In this document: one piece after another, positions 1-8,728 of the stretch
How the letters are laid out: each line of letters starts with the position of its first letter
Position numbering within the stretch: the first letter of the stretch is position 1
Assembly (NCBI RefSeq): GCF_008704205.1
Contig: NZ_VXLC01000004.1
Span: 558,001-622,000, forward strand
Direction: 5' to 3'
DNA length: 64,000 bases
From: Nocardia colli
GTDB lineage: Bacteria; Actinomycetota; Actinomycetes; Mycobacteriales; Mycobacteriaceae
Notes under the pieces: generated by a model
What the model was told of the DNA's origin: nothing
Database searches by the model: none
What the model saw: the letters and a program-made list of their open reading frames with translations, nothing else
Translations under genes and position numbers: made by a program

Positions 1-905
1 AAGTCGAGCACCCGCAACAGTTCCGGCACGTCGACGTGCTTGGGGGTGAGCCCGCCGCGCAGCACGTTGTCCGAGTTGGCCATGATCTCCACGCCGAGCC
101 CGCGCAGGTAGGCGTGCAGGTTGCCGGCCGCGAGGAACAGGCCCTGACCGGGTTCCAGGGTCAGCCGGTTCAGCAGCAGCGCGGCGAGCACGCCGGCGTC
201 GCCGGGGTAGGCCTCGGCGAGTTCGAGCGTGGTGCGCGCCTCGGGAGTGAACTCGCGCTTGCCTTTTCCGGACAGATACCGCACGCAGCCGTCCAGCACC
301 TCGGGCAGCAGCGTGGCGAGCACGTGCTGGGGCAGCGTGATCCAGGTGGTGAACAGGGTGCGCAGGCCGTCGGAATCCGGTTGTGCGGCAAGCAGGTCGG
401 CGAACGAGCCGAGGCCGTCCACTTGCAGCGCGCGCAGCAGTTCGACGGTGCGGTGCGGGTCGCGGAAGCCGGCCAGCGCCTCGAACCGATCCAGCGCCAC
501 CACCAGTTCCGGCTTGTGGTTGTCGTCGCGGTAGTTACGCATCGGCGAGTCCAGCGGGACCTTGGTGCGGTTCTCCCATTCGAATCCGGCCCGCGCCTGC
601 GCGGTGCTCGGATGCGCCTGCAGCGACAGCGGCTCCTCGGCGGCCAGGATCTTCAGCAGGAACGGCAGCTTGCCGCCGAATTCCCCGGCGGCCGGGCCCA
701 ATTCGCGCTGCGGATCGTCGGCGACGAAATCGAGCAGCGAGCGGGAGTCGCCGTCGATCAGGACGTGCGCGGGATCGGCGGGATGCGCGCCGAACCACAG
801 CTCGGCCTCCGGGTGGGCGGACGGGACGGGCCTGCCGCACAGCTGAGCGAGCGCGGTGCGCGAGCCCCAGGCATACGAACGCAGCGCACCAACGAGTTCG
901 TGCAC
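1..905 (-). CDS. manA: Mannose-6-phosphate isomerase, class I (3' end outside window)
   Basis: Interconverts mannose 6-phosphate and fructose 6-phosphate in the cytosol, feeding GDP-mannose, mannan and mannolipid synthesis. About 301 codons are visible; the family is near 390-400 residues, so the C-terminus lies beyond base 1. The N-terminus reads VHELVGALRSYAWGS, followed by a GRPVPSAHPEAELWFGAHP block typical of type I PMIs (the metal-site Glu lies in HPEAELW). The GTG start shares one base with the stop codon of the upstream gene, so translation is probably coupled. It is the last gene of a minus-strand group with the SIS protein and manB. Confidence 0.93.
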   Translation of the reverse strand, partial: MHELVGALRSYAWGSRTALAQLCGRPVPSAHPEAELWFGAHPADPAHVLIDGDSRSLLDFVADDPQRELGPAAGEFGGKLPFLLKILAAEEPLSLQAHPSTAQARAGFEWENRTKVPLDSPMRNYRDDNHKPELVVALDRFEALAGFRDPHRTVELLRALQVDGLGSFADLLAAQPDSDGLRTLFTTWITLPQHVLATLLPEVLDGCVRYLSGKGKREFTPEARTTLELAEAYPGDAGVLAALLLNRLTLEPGQGLFLAAGNLHAYLRGLGVEIMANSDNVLRGGLTPKHVDVPELLRVLD

Positions 906-2107
906 TAGTAGCTTCCCCCGAACTGCCCTTGGCTGTCGGTCGCGGTGCCGCGGGTTCCGATCAGCCGTAGGTAGGCGGCGGCCATCTCCAGCCGCACCGC
1001 GAGCACGGCGAGCTGTTCGAGTTCACCGCCGGAACCGGGAACCGGTTCCTCGGGCCGGGCCGGGGCGGGCACGGACGGGTCGATGAGACCGGTGTGCAGC
1101 AGGTCGAGCTCGGCGTTCACCAGGTCGGCGTCGACCAGGCTGGATCCGGTGCCGCCGAACACGGCGATCCGCCGGCGCGCCGCCGCCTGGTCGGCGTCGG
1201 CGCTGAGCACGAACACCCGGATGCGTTCCACCTGCACCGGCCCGTCGAGCTCTTCGTCGTGGAACAGCGGATCGAAGCCGGGCGCGGATTCGCCTGCGGC
1301 CTCGACCATTCGAGCCCTGGCGGCGACCGCCTCGGCGAGATCCACCGCGGTGGCGACCCGGCCGGCCGACTGCAACAGCACCTCCGCGCCGTGCTCGGCC
1401 AGCTCGGCCGCGGCGGGTGAGTCACCGGCCAGCACGACCCCGCGCTGATGCATGCGCGAGGCGAGGGTCTTGGCCGGATTGCGGAAGACCTCGTTGGTCG
1501 GACCGGCGCGCAACGCCTCGGCGTCGAGCACATCGGCCAGGTCGGTGAGGTCGGGCACCAGGGTGCCGCTGCGGGACGGGTCGATCGCGCGCAGGACGGC
1601 GATACCGGCGGCCAGGAAGCGCAGCAGCCGGTTGTGATCGAGCACCTGGACCCGCGGGGCCAGCACGGCCGCGCGGCCGGCCGCGACGGCGCGCATCGGT
1701 CCTTCGATGGGTGCGGCCACGACGACCTCGGCGCCGCGGCGCAGCGCCCGGTCCACCGCGTCGGTCAGGCGGGGATCGCCGGCGTCGTCACCGGCGACCA
1801 GGACGACGTCGAGCGGGCCGACCCAGGGCGGTAAGGCGGTGACGGGCACGACCGGCAGGCCGGCCCGGTCGCCGAGCGCGGCGACCAGCAGGCTCGCGGC
1901 GCGCGCGGCCCGGCCGGAGCCGGAGACAAGTACGAGACTGCGCGGTCGCAGTCCGTCCAGGCGCACGAGCGCGTCTTCACCGACGGCTGCCGCGGTGGCA
2001 CGGACCTGAGCGCCGCCGGAGGCGGCCGAGCGCAGGGCGCCGCCGGTATCGGCCGCCTCCAGCGAAGCGGCATCATCGAGGTCGAGAACCGGTGTTCCAG
2101 CGATCAT
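905..2107 (-). CDS. SIS-domain sugar isomerase-like protein between manB and manA
   Basis: About 400 residues. The context (manB, this gene, manA) and sequence match the actinobacterial SIS/TobH-like family related to bifunctional phosphoglucose/phosphomannose isomerases (Rv3256c type). A nucleotide-sugar-like fold is suggested by LVLVSGSGRAARAASLLVAAL around residue 75 and by a second half with VLAGDSPAAAELAEHGAE. I chose the ATG at 2107 because a GGGGAGG ribosome site lies 11 bases upstream; an in-frame GTG at 2119 would sit on top of that site. Its stop overlaps the manA start by one base. The reaction is not established from sequence; a role in hexose-phosphate supply for mannosylation is inferred from neighbours. 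Confidence 0.8.
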   Translation of the reverse strand: MIAGTPVLDLDDAASLEAADTGGALRSAASGGAQVRATAAAVGEDALVRLDGLRPRSLVLVSGSGRAARAASLLVAALGDRAGLPVVPVTALPPWVGPLDVVLVAGDDAGDPRLTDAVDRALRRGAEVVVAAPIEGPMRAVAAGRAAVLAPRVQVLDHNRLLRFLAAGIAVLRAIDPSRSGTLVPDLTDLADVLDAEALRAGPTNEVFRNPAKTLASRMHQRGVVLAGDSPAAAELAEHGAEVLLQSAGRVATAVDLAEAVAARARMVEAAGESAPGFDPLFHDEELDGPVQVERIRVFVLSADADQAAARRRIAVFGGTGSSLVDADLVNAELDLLHTGLIDPSVPAPARPEEPVPGSGGELEQLAVLAVRLEMAAAYLRLIGTRGTATDSQGQFGGSY

Positions 2108-2225
2108 CGGGCGTCCCACCTCCCCTCATCGCGCTGAGTCGTTTCCGCCCTCGCTCGCCCCCGGGTCAGCTGCCACGCCGGGCCCGAGTCGGGCGAATCC
2201 AAGGCCTGTGATTCCACTATTCCAG

Positions 2226-3602
2226 TCAGGAGCGGACGATGCTCAGAATCTCTGTTACGAGTGCGTCTACTTCTTCCGGCGATCTGGCTTCGACGTTCAG
2301 CCTGAGCAGCGGTTCGGTATTGGACGCGCGCAGATTGAACCAGGCGTCGTCGGCCAGCTGGACGGTCACGCCGTCCAGCCTATCCACCGAGATCGTCCGA
2401 TCCCCGAATGCCTCCACCACAGCCATCGTCCGCTCCTTCGCGTCCGGCACTGTGGAATTGATCTCCCCGGAGGCCGCATATGTTTCGTAAGCCGCCATCA
2501 GCTCCGACACCGGCCGGTCCTTCTCGCCGAGCGCGGCCAGCACGTGCAGCGCCGCGAGCATGCCGGAATCGGCGCCCCAGAAGTCGCGGAAGTAGTAGTG
2601 CGCGGAGTGCTCGCCGCCGAACACCGCGCCGGTCGAGGCCATCTGCTGCTTGATGAACGAGTGGCCGACCCGGGTGCGCACCGGGGTGCCGCCGAGCGCG
2701 GTGACCAGCTCGGGCACCGCGTGCGAGGTGATCAGGTTGTGGATGATGACCGCGCCCGGCTCCTTGACCAGTTCACGCTCGGCGACCAGCGCGGTGATGG
2801 TGGACGGGGACACCGGGTCGCCCTTCTCGTCCACCACGAAGCAGCGGTCGGCGTCGCCGTCGAACGCGAGCCCGATGTCGGCGCCGGACTTGACCACCAG
2901 GTCCTGCAGGTCGACCAGGTTCTTCGGGTCGAGCGGGTTCGCCTCGTGGTTCGGGAACGAGCCGTCCAGCTCGAAGTACAGCGGCACGATGGTCACCTGC
3001 GGCAGCGCGTCGAACACGGCGGGCACGGTGTGCCCGCCCATGCCGTTGCCCGCGTCCACGGCGATGGTCAGCGGGCGGACCCCGGCGATGTCGACCAGGT
3101 TGCGCAGGAACGCCGCGTAGTCGGCGAGCAGGTCGACGCTGGACGCGGTGCCGTGCGGCCCGTCGTAGCCGGGGACGCCCTCGGCGACCTCGCTCTTGAT
3201 CGTCGCCAGGCCCGTGTCCTGGCCTACCGGAATGGCTTTGGCGCGGCACATCTTGATGCCGTTGTAGCGGGCCGGGTTGTGGCTCGCGGTGAACATGGCG
3301 CCGGGGCAGTTCAGGCTGCCGGAGGCGAAGTACAGCTGATCGGTGGACGCGAGCCCGATGTGCACCACGTCGAGGCCCTGGGCCAGCACGCCGTCGGCGA
3401 AGGCGTTGGACAGCTCGGGGGAGGACTCGCGCATGTCGTGTCCGATGACCGCCCGCGTCGCGCCCTCGGCGCGCATCAGCCGGGCGAACGATGCGCCGAT
3501 GTCCCTGACGAATTCGGCGTCGAGTTGTTCACCCACCACACCGCGAACGTCGTAAGCCTTGATCACCGCGTTTACGAATTCGGCAGAGCGGGCGACTGTC
3601 AT
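2226..3602 (-). CDS. manB: Phosphomannomutase/phosphoglucomutase
   Basis: Converts mannose 6-phosphate to mannose 1-phosphate (possibly also glucose phosphates) for GDP-mannose synthesis. All four alpha-D-phosphohexomutase signatures are visible: the phosphoserine loop TASHNP near residue 104, the magnesium loop DGDADR near 247, the sugar-specificity loop GGEHSAH near 327 and the phosphate-binding RASNTEP near 424. At 458 residues the length fits the family. The ATG at 3602 is preceded by AGGG eight bases upstream; two GTG codons further upstream are less likely. It lies upstream of the SIS gene and manA on the same strand, forming a mannose-activation operon. Confidence 0.93.
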   Translation of the reverse strand: MTVARSAEFVNAVIKAYDVRGVVGEQLDAEFVRDIGASFARLMRAEGATRAVIGHDMRESSPELSNAFADGVLAQGLDVVHIGLASTDQLYFASGSLNCPGAMFTASHNPARYNGIKMCRAKAIPVGQDTGLATIKSEVAEGVPGYDGPHGTASSVDLLADYAAFLRNLVDIAGVRPLTIAVDAGNGMGGHTVPAVFDALPQVTIVPLYFELDGSFPNHEANPLDPKNLVDLQDLVVKSGADIGLAFDGDADRCFVVDEKGDPVSPSTITALVAERELVKEPGAVIIHNLITSHAVPELVTALGGTPVRTRVGHSFIKQQMASTGAVFGGEHSAHYYFRDFWGADSGMLAALHVLAALGEKDRPVSELMAAYETYAASGEINSTVPDAKERTMAVVEAFGDRTISVDRLDGVTVQLADDAWFNLRASNTEPLLRLNVEARSPEEVDALVTEILSIVRS

Positions 3603-3655
3603 GCCCACCACCCTAATGGTTGCGCGGCAACGGTTTGACCCGGTCCTGGGTTTGT

Positions 3656-4036
3656 TCAGGAAGGCGGGTCGGGGAGTACGCGCAGATGTCCCCGGCGCCC
3701 GGTGCGGGTGGTGCGCTGCGGCGGCGGCGCGTAGTCGCGATAGCCGCGCTGATCTTGTTCCGGCGGGCGGCGGCGCAGTCCGGCCTCGCGGACCGCCTCG
3801 GCGAGCGCGGTCAGATCGTCGTCATCCGGTGTGCTGGAGGAGAATCCGCCCTCGTGCCGAACCATCTCCCAGCCCTTCGGGGCGGTGATGCGCGAGCCGT
3901 GCGTTTCACAGAGATCCCAGGAGTGCGGTTCGGCGACGGTCGCGAGTGGTCCGACCACGGCGGTCGAGTCCGAGTACACATAGGTGAGCGTCGCGACGGC
4001 CGGATTCTTGCAACCTGGTCGGCAACAACGACGCAT
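3656..4036 (-). CDS. DUF3499 family protein
   Basis: A 126-residue conserved actinobacterial protein of unknown function, in the conserved position next to manB. It opens with MRRCCRPGCKNPAVATLTYV and continues with YSDSTAVVGPLATVAEPHSWDLCETH, a Cys-rich N-terminal module (CCRPGC plus a downstream C-x2-H) that looks like a small zinc-binding site, followed by an Arg/Pro-rich disordered tail. I chose the ATG that places the Cys module at the N-terminus, as in relatives; the frame is open further upstream to 4159 but that stretch is low-complexity. No clear ribosome site precedes the ATG. Confidence 0.82.
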   Translation of the reverse strand: MRRCCRPGCKNPAVATLTYVYSDSTAVVGPLATVAEPHSWDLCETHGSRITAPKGWEMVRHEGGFSSSTPDDDDLTALAEAVREAGLRRRPPEQDQRGYRDYAPPPQRTTRTGRRGHLRVLPDPPS

Positions 4037-4278
4037 GGGGATCACGCCGATGAGAGTAACCCTCCCGGCGTGCCGATGTGGATAGACACGCTCAGGATTC
4101 GGGCAAAAACTCCCGCCACGCGGCGGCGCCACGGGCGAGCGGGCGAGCCTCGCGGCCATGCGGTCGGCCGAAGGTCGGGTGAGTGTGCGGTCTGCGGGCC
4201 GCGCACTCGGTGTCGGTAATCAGTCATCGCTGCTCGCAACAACATTCGTTACCGAAGTGCCCGCGGCTCGGTGCGATT

Positions 4279-4761
4279 TTACGATTCCGGTTCCGGGTCG
4301 ATGATGTCCGGATCGACGCCGAGGTAGGTGGCGATCTGCTGGACCAGCACCTCGCGCAGCAGGTCGACCAGGTCGTCGGGATCGCTGGCGCGCAGCTCCA
4401 GCGGCTTGCGGAAGAGCACCACCCGGGCGCGGGTGGCGGTGCCGTGCCGGTCCACGCCGGCCGGGATCAGCCGGGACAGCGGCACCGGGCCGTCGGCCAC
4501 CACCTCGTCCGGCCAGGTGACCGAATCGGGATGCAGCGGACGGATTTTCGGCACATCGTCAACCGCGATGTCGAGCTTGGTGAGGCGGTCGTGCCAGCGG
4601 GTGTCCAACGGTGCGAACGCTTCCAGCACCAGCCGGTCGAACTTCTGCCCCCTGGTGCGCCAGGCAGGCACCGTGGGCGGCAACATCGGCCCACGTACCC
4701 CGCGACCACGGCGGATCACCGACCGGGCGGTCGGCGGACGACGATTACGGGAACGTGCCAT
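4279..4761 (-). CDS. Metallopeptidase-family (DUF1025/zincin-like) protein with a degenerate active site
   Basis: A 160-residue member of the minimal zincin-like family found beside DUF3499 genes in actinobacteria (Rv3259 type). The family core is recognisable: PPTVPAWRTRGQKFD, then LIPAGVDRHGTATRARVVLFRKP, then a C-terminal helix. In catalytic relatives that helix carries HExxH; here it reads REVLVQQIATYLG, so both zinc-binding histidines are missing. A Ser/Arg-rich basic N-terminus (MARSRNRRPPTARS) precedes the domain. The protein is therefore probably not a protease; a structural or binding role is possible. The start ATG has only a weak AGG upstream. Confidence 0.75.
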   Translation of the reverse strand: MARSRNRRPPTARSVIRRGRGVRGPMLPPTVPAWRTRGQKFDRLVLEAFAPLDTRWHDRLTKLDIAVDDVPKIRPLHPDSVTWPDEVVADGPVPLSRLIPAGVDRHGTATRARVVLFRKPLELRASDPDDLVDLLREVLVQQIATYLGVDPDIIDPEPES

Positions 4762-4939
4762 GGGTTAAAACCTAGTCAGCCCGTCCGGTGCCTGCGCACC
4801 CAGTGCTGCCCCAGCCGGCCTGCGGGCCGTGGGCAGGGGGTCGGGCGTACCCCCGGAGCTACCCGTGTGTTCGTGAGAATCGTTGTCGCCGTAGCGACTT
4901 CTCGCACGTGCGGATAACTCGGGGGCCAACCCAGGTCGG

Positions 4940-5350
4940 CTAGCCGATGCCGCGCTTCAGGCGGCGGCGCTCTCGTTCGGAGAGGCCACCCCAGATGCCG
5001 AAGCGCTCATCGTGGGCGAGTGCGTATTCCAGGCACTCGTCGCGCACCTCGCAGCCCATGCAGATCCGTTTCGCCTCGCGAGTCGAGCCGCCCTTCTCTG
5101 GGAAGAACGCCTCCGGATCGGTTTGCGCGCACAGGGCTCGCTCTTGCCACTGCTCTTCGATGGATTCGAACATCTCGTCGAAGCCCGTGACGACCAGGCT
5201 GAGCCGGGGCGTCGAGTTCTCGTCGCCCATGTTGAGCCCAGGCGTCAAGACCTCGTCACCCCCCTCGCGTTCTATCCAGCCGTTTTCTGCGCAGACGCCA
5301 CGTGCTGCGCCTGCTGTGGAATCGGTCGGCGAGACCATCTCGTTGGCCAT
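4940..5350 (-). CDS. whiB2: WhiB2-type iron-sulfur transcription factor
   Basis: A 136-residue Wbl protein. The four cluster cysteines are C74, C97, C100 and C106, followed by the G(I)WGG turn at 118-122 and a basic tail ERERRRLKRGIG that contacts DNA or sigma factor. The block ALCAQTDPEAFFPEKGGSTR is diagnostic of WhiB2/WhmD, which controls septation and cell division in actinobacteria. An acidic N-terminal extension of about 60 residues precedes the conserved part. The start is well supported by GAGGAGG seven bases upstream. The gene diverges from fbiA across a 345-base gap holding a LexA-type box. Confidence 0.93.
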   Translation of the reverse strand: MANEMVSPTDSTAGAARGVCAENGWIEREGGDEVLTPGLNMGDENSTPRLSLVVTGFDEMFESIEEQWQERALCAQTDPEAFFPEKGGSTREAKRICMGCEVRDECLEYALAHDERFGIWGGLSERERRRLKRGIG

Positions 5351-5695
5351 CGCTCCGCCTCCTCACTGTGTGTTAGCGCAGAATGATTCGATCCGTCGGA
5401 CCAACACGCTTACCGACGGCCATACCCCGCGACGTTGTCCCGCGGACGTCCCCGAGCTCGTCATCTCGATGCGAACATCTGTTCGAAAAGCCGTTCGCGC
5501 CTTGCACTCTCGCGCGAACCCGAAATGACATGACTGTGATTAGACACGCCGGACGTGTCGATGGTCAAGCGGCCGTCGCTATTCCGTTACTATCCGCGAA
5601 CGCTTTCGAAGATGATCTTGAGTCGGAGCAGGGCAAATGACCAGCAACTATGGCCCGAACATCGCCCGGTCCGGCAGCGCATAGGCTGTGCGGAT
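5351..5695. promoter_or_regulatory. Divergent promoter region between whiB2 and fbiA
   Basis: A 345-base gene-free stretch, less GC-rich than the flanking genes. It holds the whiB2 ribosome site (5351-5370) and the LexA-type box described separately. The short reading frames crossing it have no family resemblance. No further operator or RNA structure could be assigned with confidence. Confidence 0.5.
5472..5485. promoter_or_regulatory. Candidate LexA (SOS) box
   Basis: CGAAC-ATCT-GTTCG is a perfect 5-4-5 inverted repeat matching the actinobacterial/Bacillus LexA consensus CGAAC-N4-GTTCG, and it continues with A at 5486. It lies about 120 bases upstream of the whiB2 start and about 210 bases upstream of fbiA, so it could govern whiB2. 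Match to the consensus is seen; LexA binding is inferred. Confidence 0.6.
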
Positions 5696-6694
5696 GTGAC
5701 TTCCCTTCAAGCGGACACCGAACCCGTCGGCGGGCCACGGATTGCCGTCCTGGTCGGGGGTGTCGGCGGCGCTCGCTTCCTCCAGGGCGTCCGGGAACTG
5801 CTGCCCGATGCCGATGTCTCCGCGATCGTGAACGTCGGCGACGACGTCTGGATGCATGGCCTCCGGATCTGTCCTGACCTTGATACCTGCATGTACACCC
5901 TCGGTGGCGGCATTGATACCGAGCGCGGCTGGGGCAGGCCCGGCGAGACCTGGCACGCCAAGGAAGAGCTGGCGAAGTACGGCGCGCAACCGGACTGGTT
6001 CGGGCTCGGCGATCGCGACCTCGCCACGCATTTGGTCCGGAGCGAAATGTTGCGTGCCGGGTACCCGCTGTCCGCGGTGACCGAGGCGCTCTGCAACCGG
6101 TGGCAGCCCGGCGTGAAACTGATCCCGGCAACCGACGATCGGTGTGAAACGCATGTGGTTGTGAGCGACCCGGACAACCCTGGCGAACGTCGCGCGATCC
6201 ATTTTCAGGAGTGGTGGGTTCGCTATCGCGCGAACATCGAGACCCATGGATTCGCCACAATTGGGGCAGAGGACGCCAAACCAGCCCCGAATGTGACCGA
6301 GATCATAGAGTCGGTGGATGTGGTCTTGCTCGCTCCGTCGAACCCCGTGGTGAGCATCGGCGCGATCCTGGCGGTGCCTGGAATCCGCGGCGCATTGCGC
6401 ACCACCGAGGCCAAAGTGATCGGTATATCCGGTGTGATCGACGGTAAACCTCTGCGCGGGATGGCCGACGAATGTCTGTCGGTGATCGGCGTCGAGACGA
6501 CCGCCGAGGCGATCGGCCGCTACTACGGCGCCCGCTCGGCCACCGGGATTCTGGACGGCTGGCTGATCCACACCACCGACACCGCCGACGTGCCCGGTGT
6601 CGAAGTACGCAGCGTGCCGCTGCTCATGACTGATCCGCCGACCACCGCCGAGATGGTGCGGGAGGCCCTGGACCTCGCGGGAGTGAAACCGTGA
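5696..6694 (+). CDS. fbiA: F420 biosynthesis transferase FbiA (CofD family)
   Basis: Transfers the phospho-lactyl or phosphoenolpyruvyl moiety from its guanosine-diphosphate carrier to Fo, giving F420-0 or dehydro-F420-0; in mycobacteria the phosphoenolpyruvate route is the established one. The N-terminus [17 protein letters not shown] is the CofD signature. [23 protein letters not shown] and the [16 protein letters not shown] block ([13 protein letters not shown] here) are also present. The frame is open back to 5555, but the GTG at 5696 gives 332 residues, the usual family length, and places the glycine-rich strand at the N-terminus. The stop overlaps the fbiB start by four bases (GTGA), so the two are translationally coupled. 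Confidence 0.93.
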   Translation: MTSLQADTEPVGGPRIAVLVGGVGGARFLQGVRELLPDADVSAIVNVGDDVWMHGLRICPDLDTCMYTLGGGIDTERGWGRPGETWHAKEELAKYGAQPDWFGLGDRDLATHLVRSEMLRAGYPLSAVTEALCNRWQPGVKLIPATDDRCETHVVVSDPDNPGERRAIHFQEWWVRYRANIETHGFATIGAEDAKPAPNVTEIIESVDVVLLAPSNPVVSIGAILAVPGIRGALRTTEAKVIGISGVIDGKPLRGMADECLSVIGVETTAEAIGRYYGARSATGILDGWLIHTTDTADVPGVEVRSVPLLMTDPPTTAEMVREALDLAGVKP

Positions 6695-8031
6695 CCATCG
6701 ATCACGCGGCGGGTGAACTGCGCATCCTGCCGATCACCGGCCTGCCGGAGTTCCGGCCCGGCGACGATCTCGCCCGGCACATCGCCGAACAGGCGCCCTG
6801 GCTGGTCGACGGCGACGTGCTCGTGGTGACGAGCAAGATCGTGGCCAAGGTCGAGGGCCGCATCGTCGAGGCCCCGCTGGACCCGGAGGAGCGCGACACG
6901 ATGCGCCGCGCCCTGGTCGAGCAGGAGGCGGTGCGGGTGCTCGCGCGCAAGGGCCGCACCCTGATCACCGAGAACAAGCTCGGCATCGTGCAGGCCGCGT
7001 CCGGCATCGACGGGTCCAATGTCGAGCAGGGCGAATTGGTGTTGCTGCCCGCCGATCCCGACGCCAGCGCGAAGGCCCTGCGCTCGGCGCTGGCCGAGCG
7101 GCTGGGCGTGCGGGTCGCCGTGGTCGTCACCGACACCATGGGCCGGGCGTGGCGAAATGGCCAGACCGACACCGCGATCGGCGCCTCGGGCCTGCGCGTG
7201 CTGCACGACTACGCGGGCGCGATCGACGGGCAGGGCAATGAGCTGCACGTCACCCAGGTGGCGATCGCGGACGAGCTGGCCGCCGCGGCGGACCTGGTGA
7301 AGGGCAAGCTCGGCGGCGTGCCGGTCGCGGTGGTGCGCGGGCTGCCGATCGCCGACGACGGGTCCAGCGCCGCCGATCTGCTGCGCGGCGGCGTCGACGA
7401 CCTGTTCTGGCTCGGTACCGCCGAGGCGATCGAGCAGGGGCGGCGCGAGGCGGTGCTGTTGCGCCGGTCGATCCGTCAGTTCGCGGACGAGCCGGTCGAT
7501 CCCGAACGGGTCCGGGCCGCGGTCGCGGTGGCGTTGACCGCGCCGGCGCCGCATCACACCCGTCCGGTCCGGTTCGTGTGGTTGCGCGAACCGGGCCTGC
7601 GGGCGCGGCTGCTGGCCGCCATGACCGAGAAGTGGCGCGCCGATCTCACCGCGGACGGGCTGCCCGCCGATCGGGTGGAACGCCGGATCGCCCGGGGCCG
7701 AATCCTTTTCGACGCTCCCGAGGTGATCATCCCGTTCTGCGTGCCGGACGGCGCGCACGACTATCCGGACGAGCGGCGGCGGGCGAACGAGCGCACCATG
7801 TTCACCGTCGCGGTCGGTGCGGCAGTGCAGGGCCTGCTGGTCGCGCTGGCCACCGAGGGGCTGGGCAGCTGCTGGATCGGCTCCACCATCTTCGCGCCGG
7901 ACGTCACCCGCGCTGTGCTCGGCCTCGACGACGACTGGAATCCGCTGGGCGCCATCGCTATCGGCCATCCGCTCGAGCCGCTCACGCCGCGTCCTACGCC
8001 TAGTTCCGGCTTTGGACTGGTCGAACTGTGA
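6691..8031 (+). CDS. fbiB: Bifunctional F420-0:gamma-glutamyl ligase / FMN-dependent reductase FbiB
   Basis: A two-domain, 446-residue cytosolic enzyme. The N-terminal half (about 1-245) is CofE-like ([49 protein letters not shown]) and adds glutamates to F420-0. The C-terminal half (about 250-446) is nitroreductase-like ([30 protein letters not shown]) and in mycobacteria reduces dehydro-F420-0. This fused architecture is actinobacterial. It overlaps both fbiA and the downstream Nudix gene by four bases (GTGA each), making a tightly coupled three-gene unit. Confidence 0.95.
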   Translation: MTIDHAAGELRILPITGLPEFRPGDDLARHIAEQAPWLVDGDVLVVTSKIVAKVEGRIVEAPLDPEERDTMRRALVEQEAVRVLARKGRTLITENKLGIVQAASGIDGSNVEQGELVLLPADPDASAKALRSALAERLGVRVAVVVTDTMGRAWRNGQTDTAIGASGLRVLHDYAGAIDGQGNELHVTQVAIADELAAAADLVKGKLGGVPVAVVRGLPIADDGSSAADLLRGGVDDLFWLGTAEAIEQGRREAVLLRRSIRQFADEPVDPERVRAAVAVALTAPAPHHTRPVRFVWLREPGLRARLLAAMTEKWRADLTADGLPADRVERRIARGRILFDAPEVIIPFCVPDGAHDYPDERRRANERTMFTVAVGAAVQGLLVALATEGLGSCWIGSTIFAPDVTRAVLGLDDDWNPLGAIAIGHPLEPLTPRPTPSSGFGLVEL

Positions 8032-8546
8032 CGGCTGATTCGCTGCACGCGTCGGCGACCGCGTTGCTCGAATCCTGGTCTCCGGCCGCGGGTTCGGATC
8101 AATCGCTGCGCCAGGCGATGCTCGCGTTCCTCGGCTCGGCGCCGCGCGGGTGCCTGCGCGAGCACGTGCCGGGGCACATCACCGCCTCGGCGGTGGTCTT
8201 CTCGCACGACGAACGCGAGGTCCTGCTGACCCTGCATCCGCGGGTCGGCAGCTGGATCCAGCTCGGCGGGCATTGCGAGGAGGGCGACGACACGGTGGCC
8301 GGCGCCGCGCTGCGCGAGGCGACCGAGGAGTCGGGCATCGCCGGGCTCCGGCTGGAGCCGGAACTGTATGGCGCGCAGGCGCATCCGATCACCTGCTCGC
8401 TCGGGTCGCCGACCCGGCATCTCGATCTGCTGTTCCGGATCACCGCGCCCGCGGGCGCGGTCCCGGTGCGCAGCGCGGAGTCCACCGATCTGCGCTGGTG
8501 GCCGGTCGACGCGTTGCCGGCGAACGCCGACGTGCTGCTGCGCTAA
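8028..8546 (+). CDS. Nudix hydrolase coupled to fbiB
   Basis: A 172-residue Nudix-fold protein. The Nudix helix is visible as GHCEEGDD...[11 protein letters not shown], with the REATEES core intact and the first glutamate position occupied by aspartate with one extra residue, a variant common in the NUDIX_1-type subfamily. Its GTG start overlaps the fbiB stop by four bases. Substrate is unknown; the coupling to fbiAB suggests, but does not show, hydrolysis of a nucleotide by-product or intermediate of F420 assembly (FbiA releases GMP). It is followed by a strong hairpin at 8565-8594. Confidence 0.88.
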   Translation: MTADSLHASATALLESWSPAAGSDQSLRQAMLAFLGSAPRGCLREHVPGHITASAVVFSHDEREVLLTLHPRVGSWIQLGGHCEEGDDTVAGAALREATEESGIAGLRLEPELYGAQAHPITCSLGSPTRHLDLLFRITAPAGAVPVRSAESTDLRWWPVDALPANADVLLR

Positions 8547-8564
8547 TACCCCTGGACACCCCAC

Positions 8565-8594
8565 ACCCCGGTCGGCCACCGCGCTGACCGGGGT
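8565..8594 (+). terminator. Hairpin terminator after the fbiAB-Nudix operon
   Basis: Nine-base perfect arms ACCCCGGTC and GACCGGGGT separated by 12 bases, starting 18 bases after the Nudix stop and followed by a T-rich stretch (ggtttcgttt). It isolates the F420 operon from the alkB promoter region. Confidence 0.65.
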
Positions 8595-8622
8595 GGTTTC
8601 GTTTGCGTCGACACTCTGCTTT

Positions 8623-8659
8623 ACAAATCAGCAGATTTGTCTAGACAAACGACAAATCT
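8623..8659. promoter_or_regulatory. Nested operator upstream of alkB (candidate TetR/AlkU site)
   Basis: Several overlapping inverted repeats share the half-site GATTTGTC: ACAAATC-agca-GATTTGT (8623-8640), a perfect 14-base palindrome TTTGTCTAGACAAA (8636-8649) and nine-base arms AGATTTGTC/GACAAATCT (8633-8641 and 8651-8659). They lie 70-105 bases upstream of the alkB ATG, after a terminator. The TetR-family gene at the end of the alkB operon is the obvious candidate ligand; that pairing is inferred. Confidence 0.65.
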
Positions 8660-8728
8660 ATCTCTATCGTCCATCTCAGAGGTAACGCACGTCACACGTG
8701 ACGTGCCGCTTTTGGATTGGAGACAACG

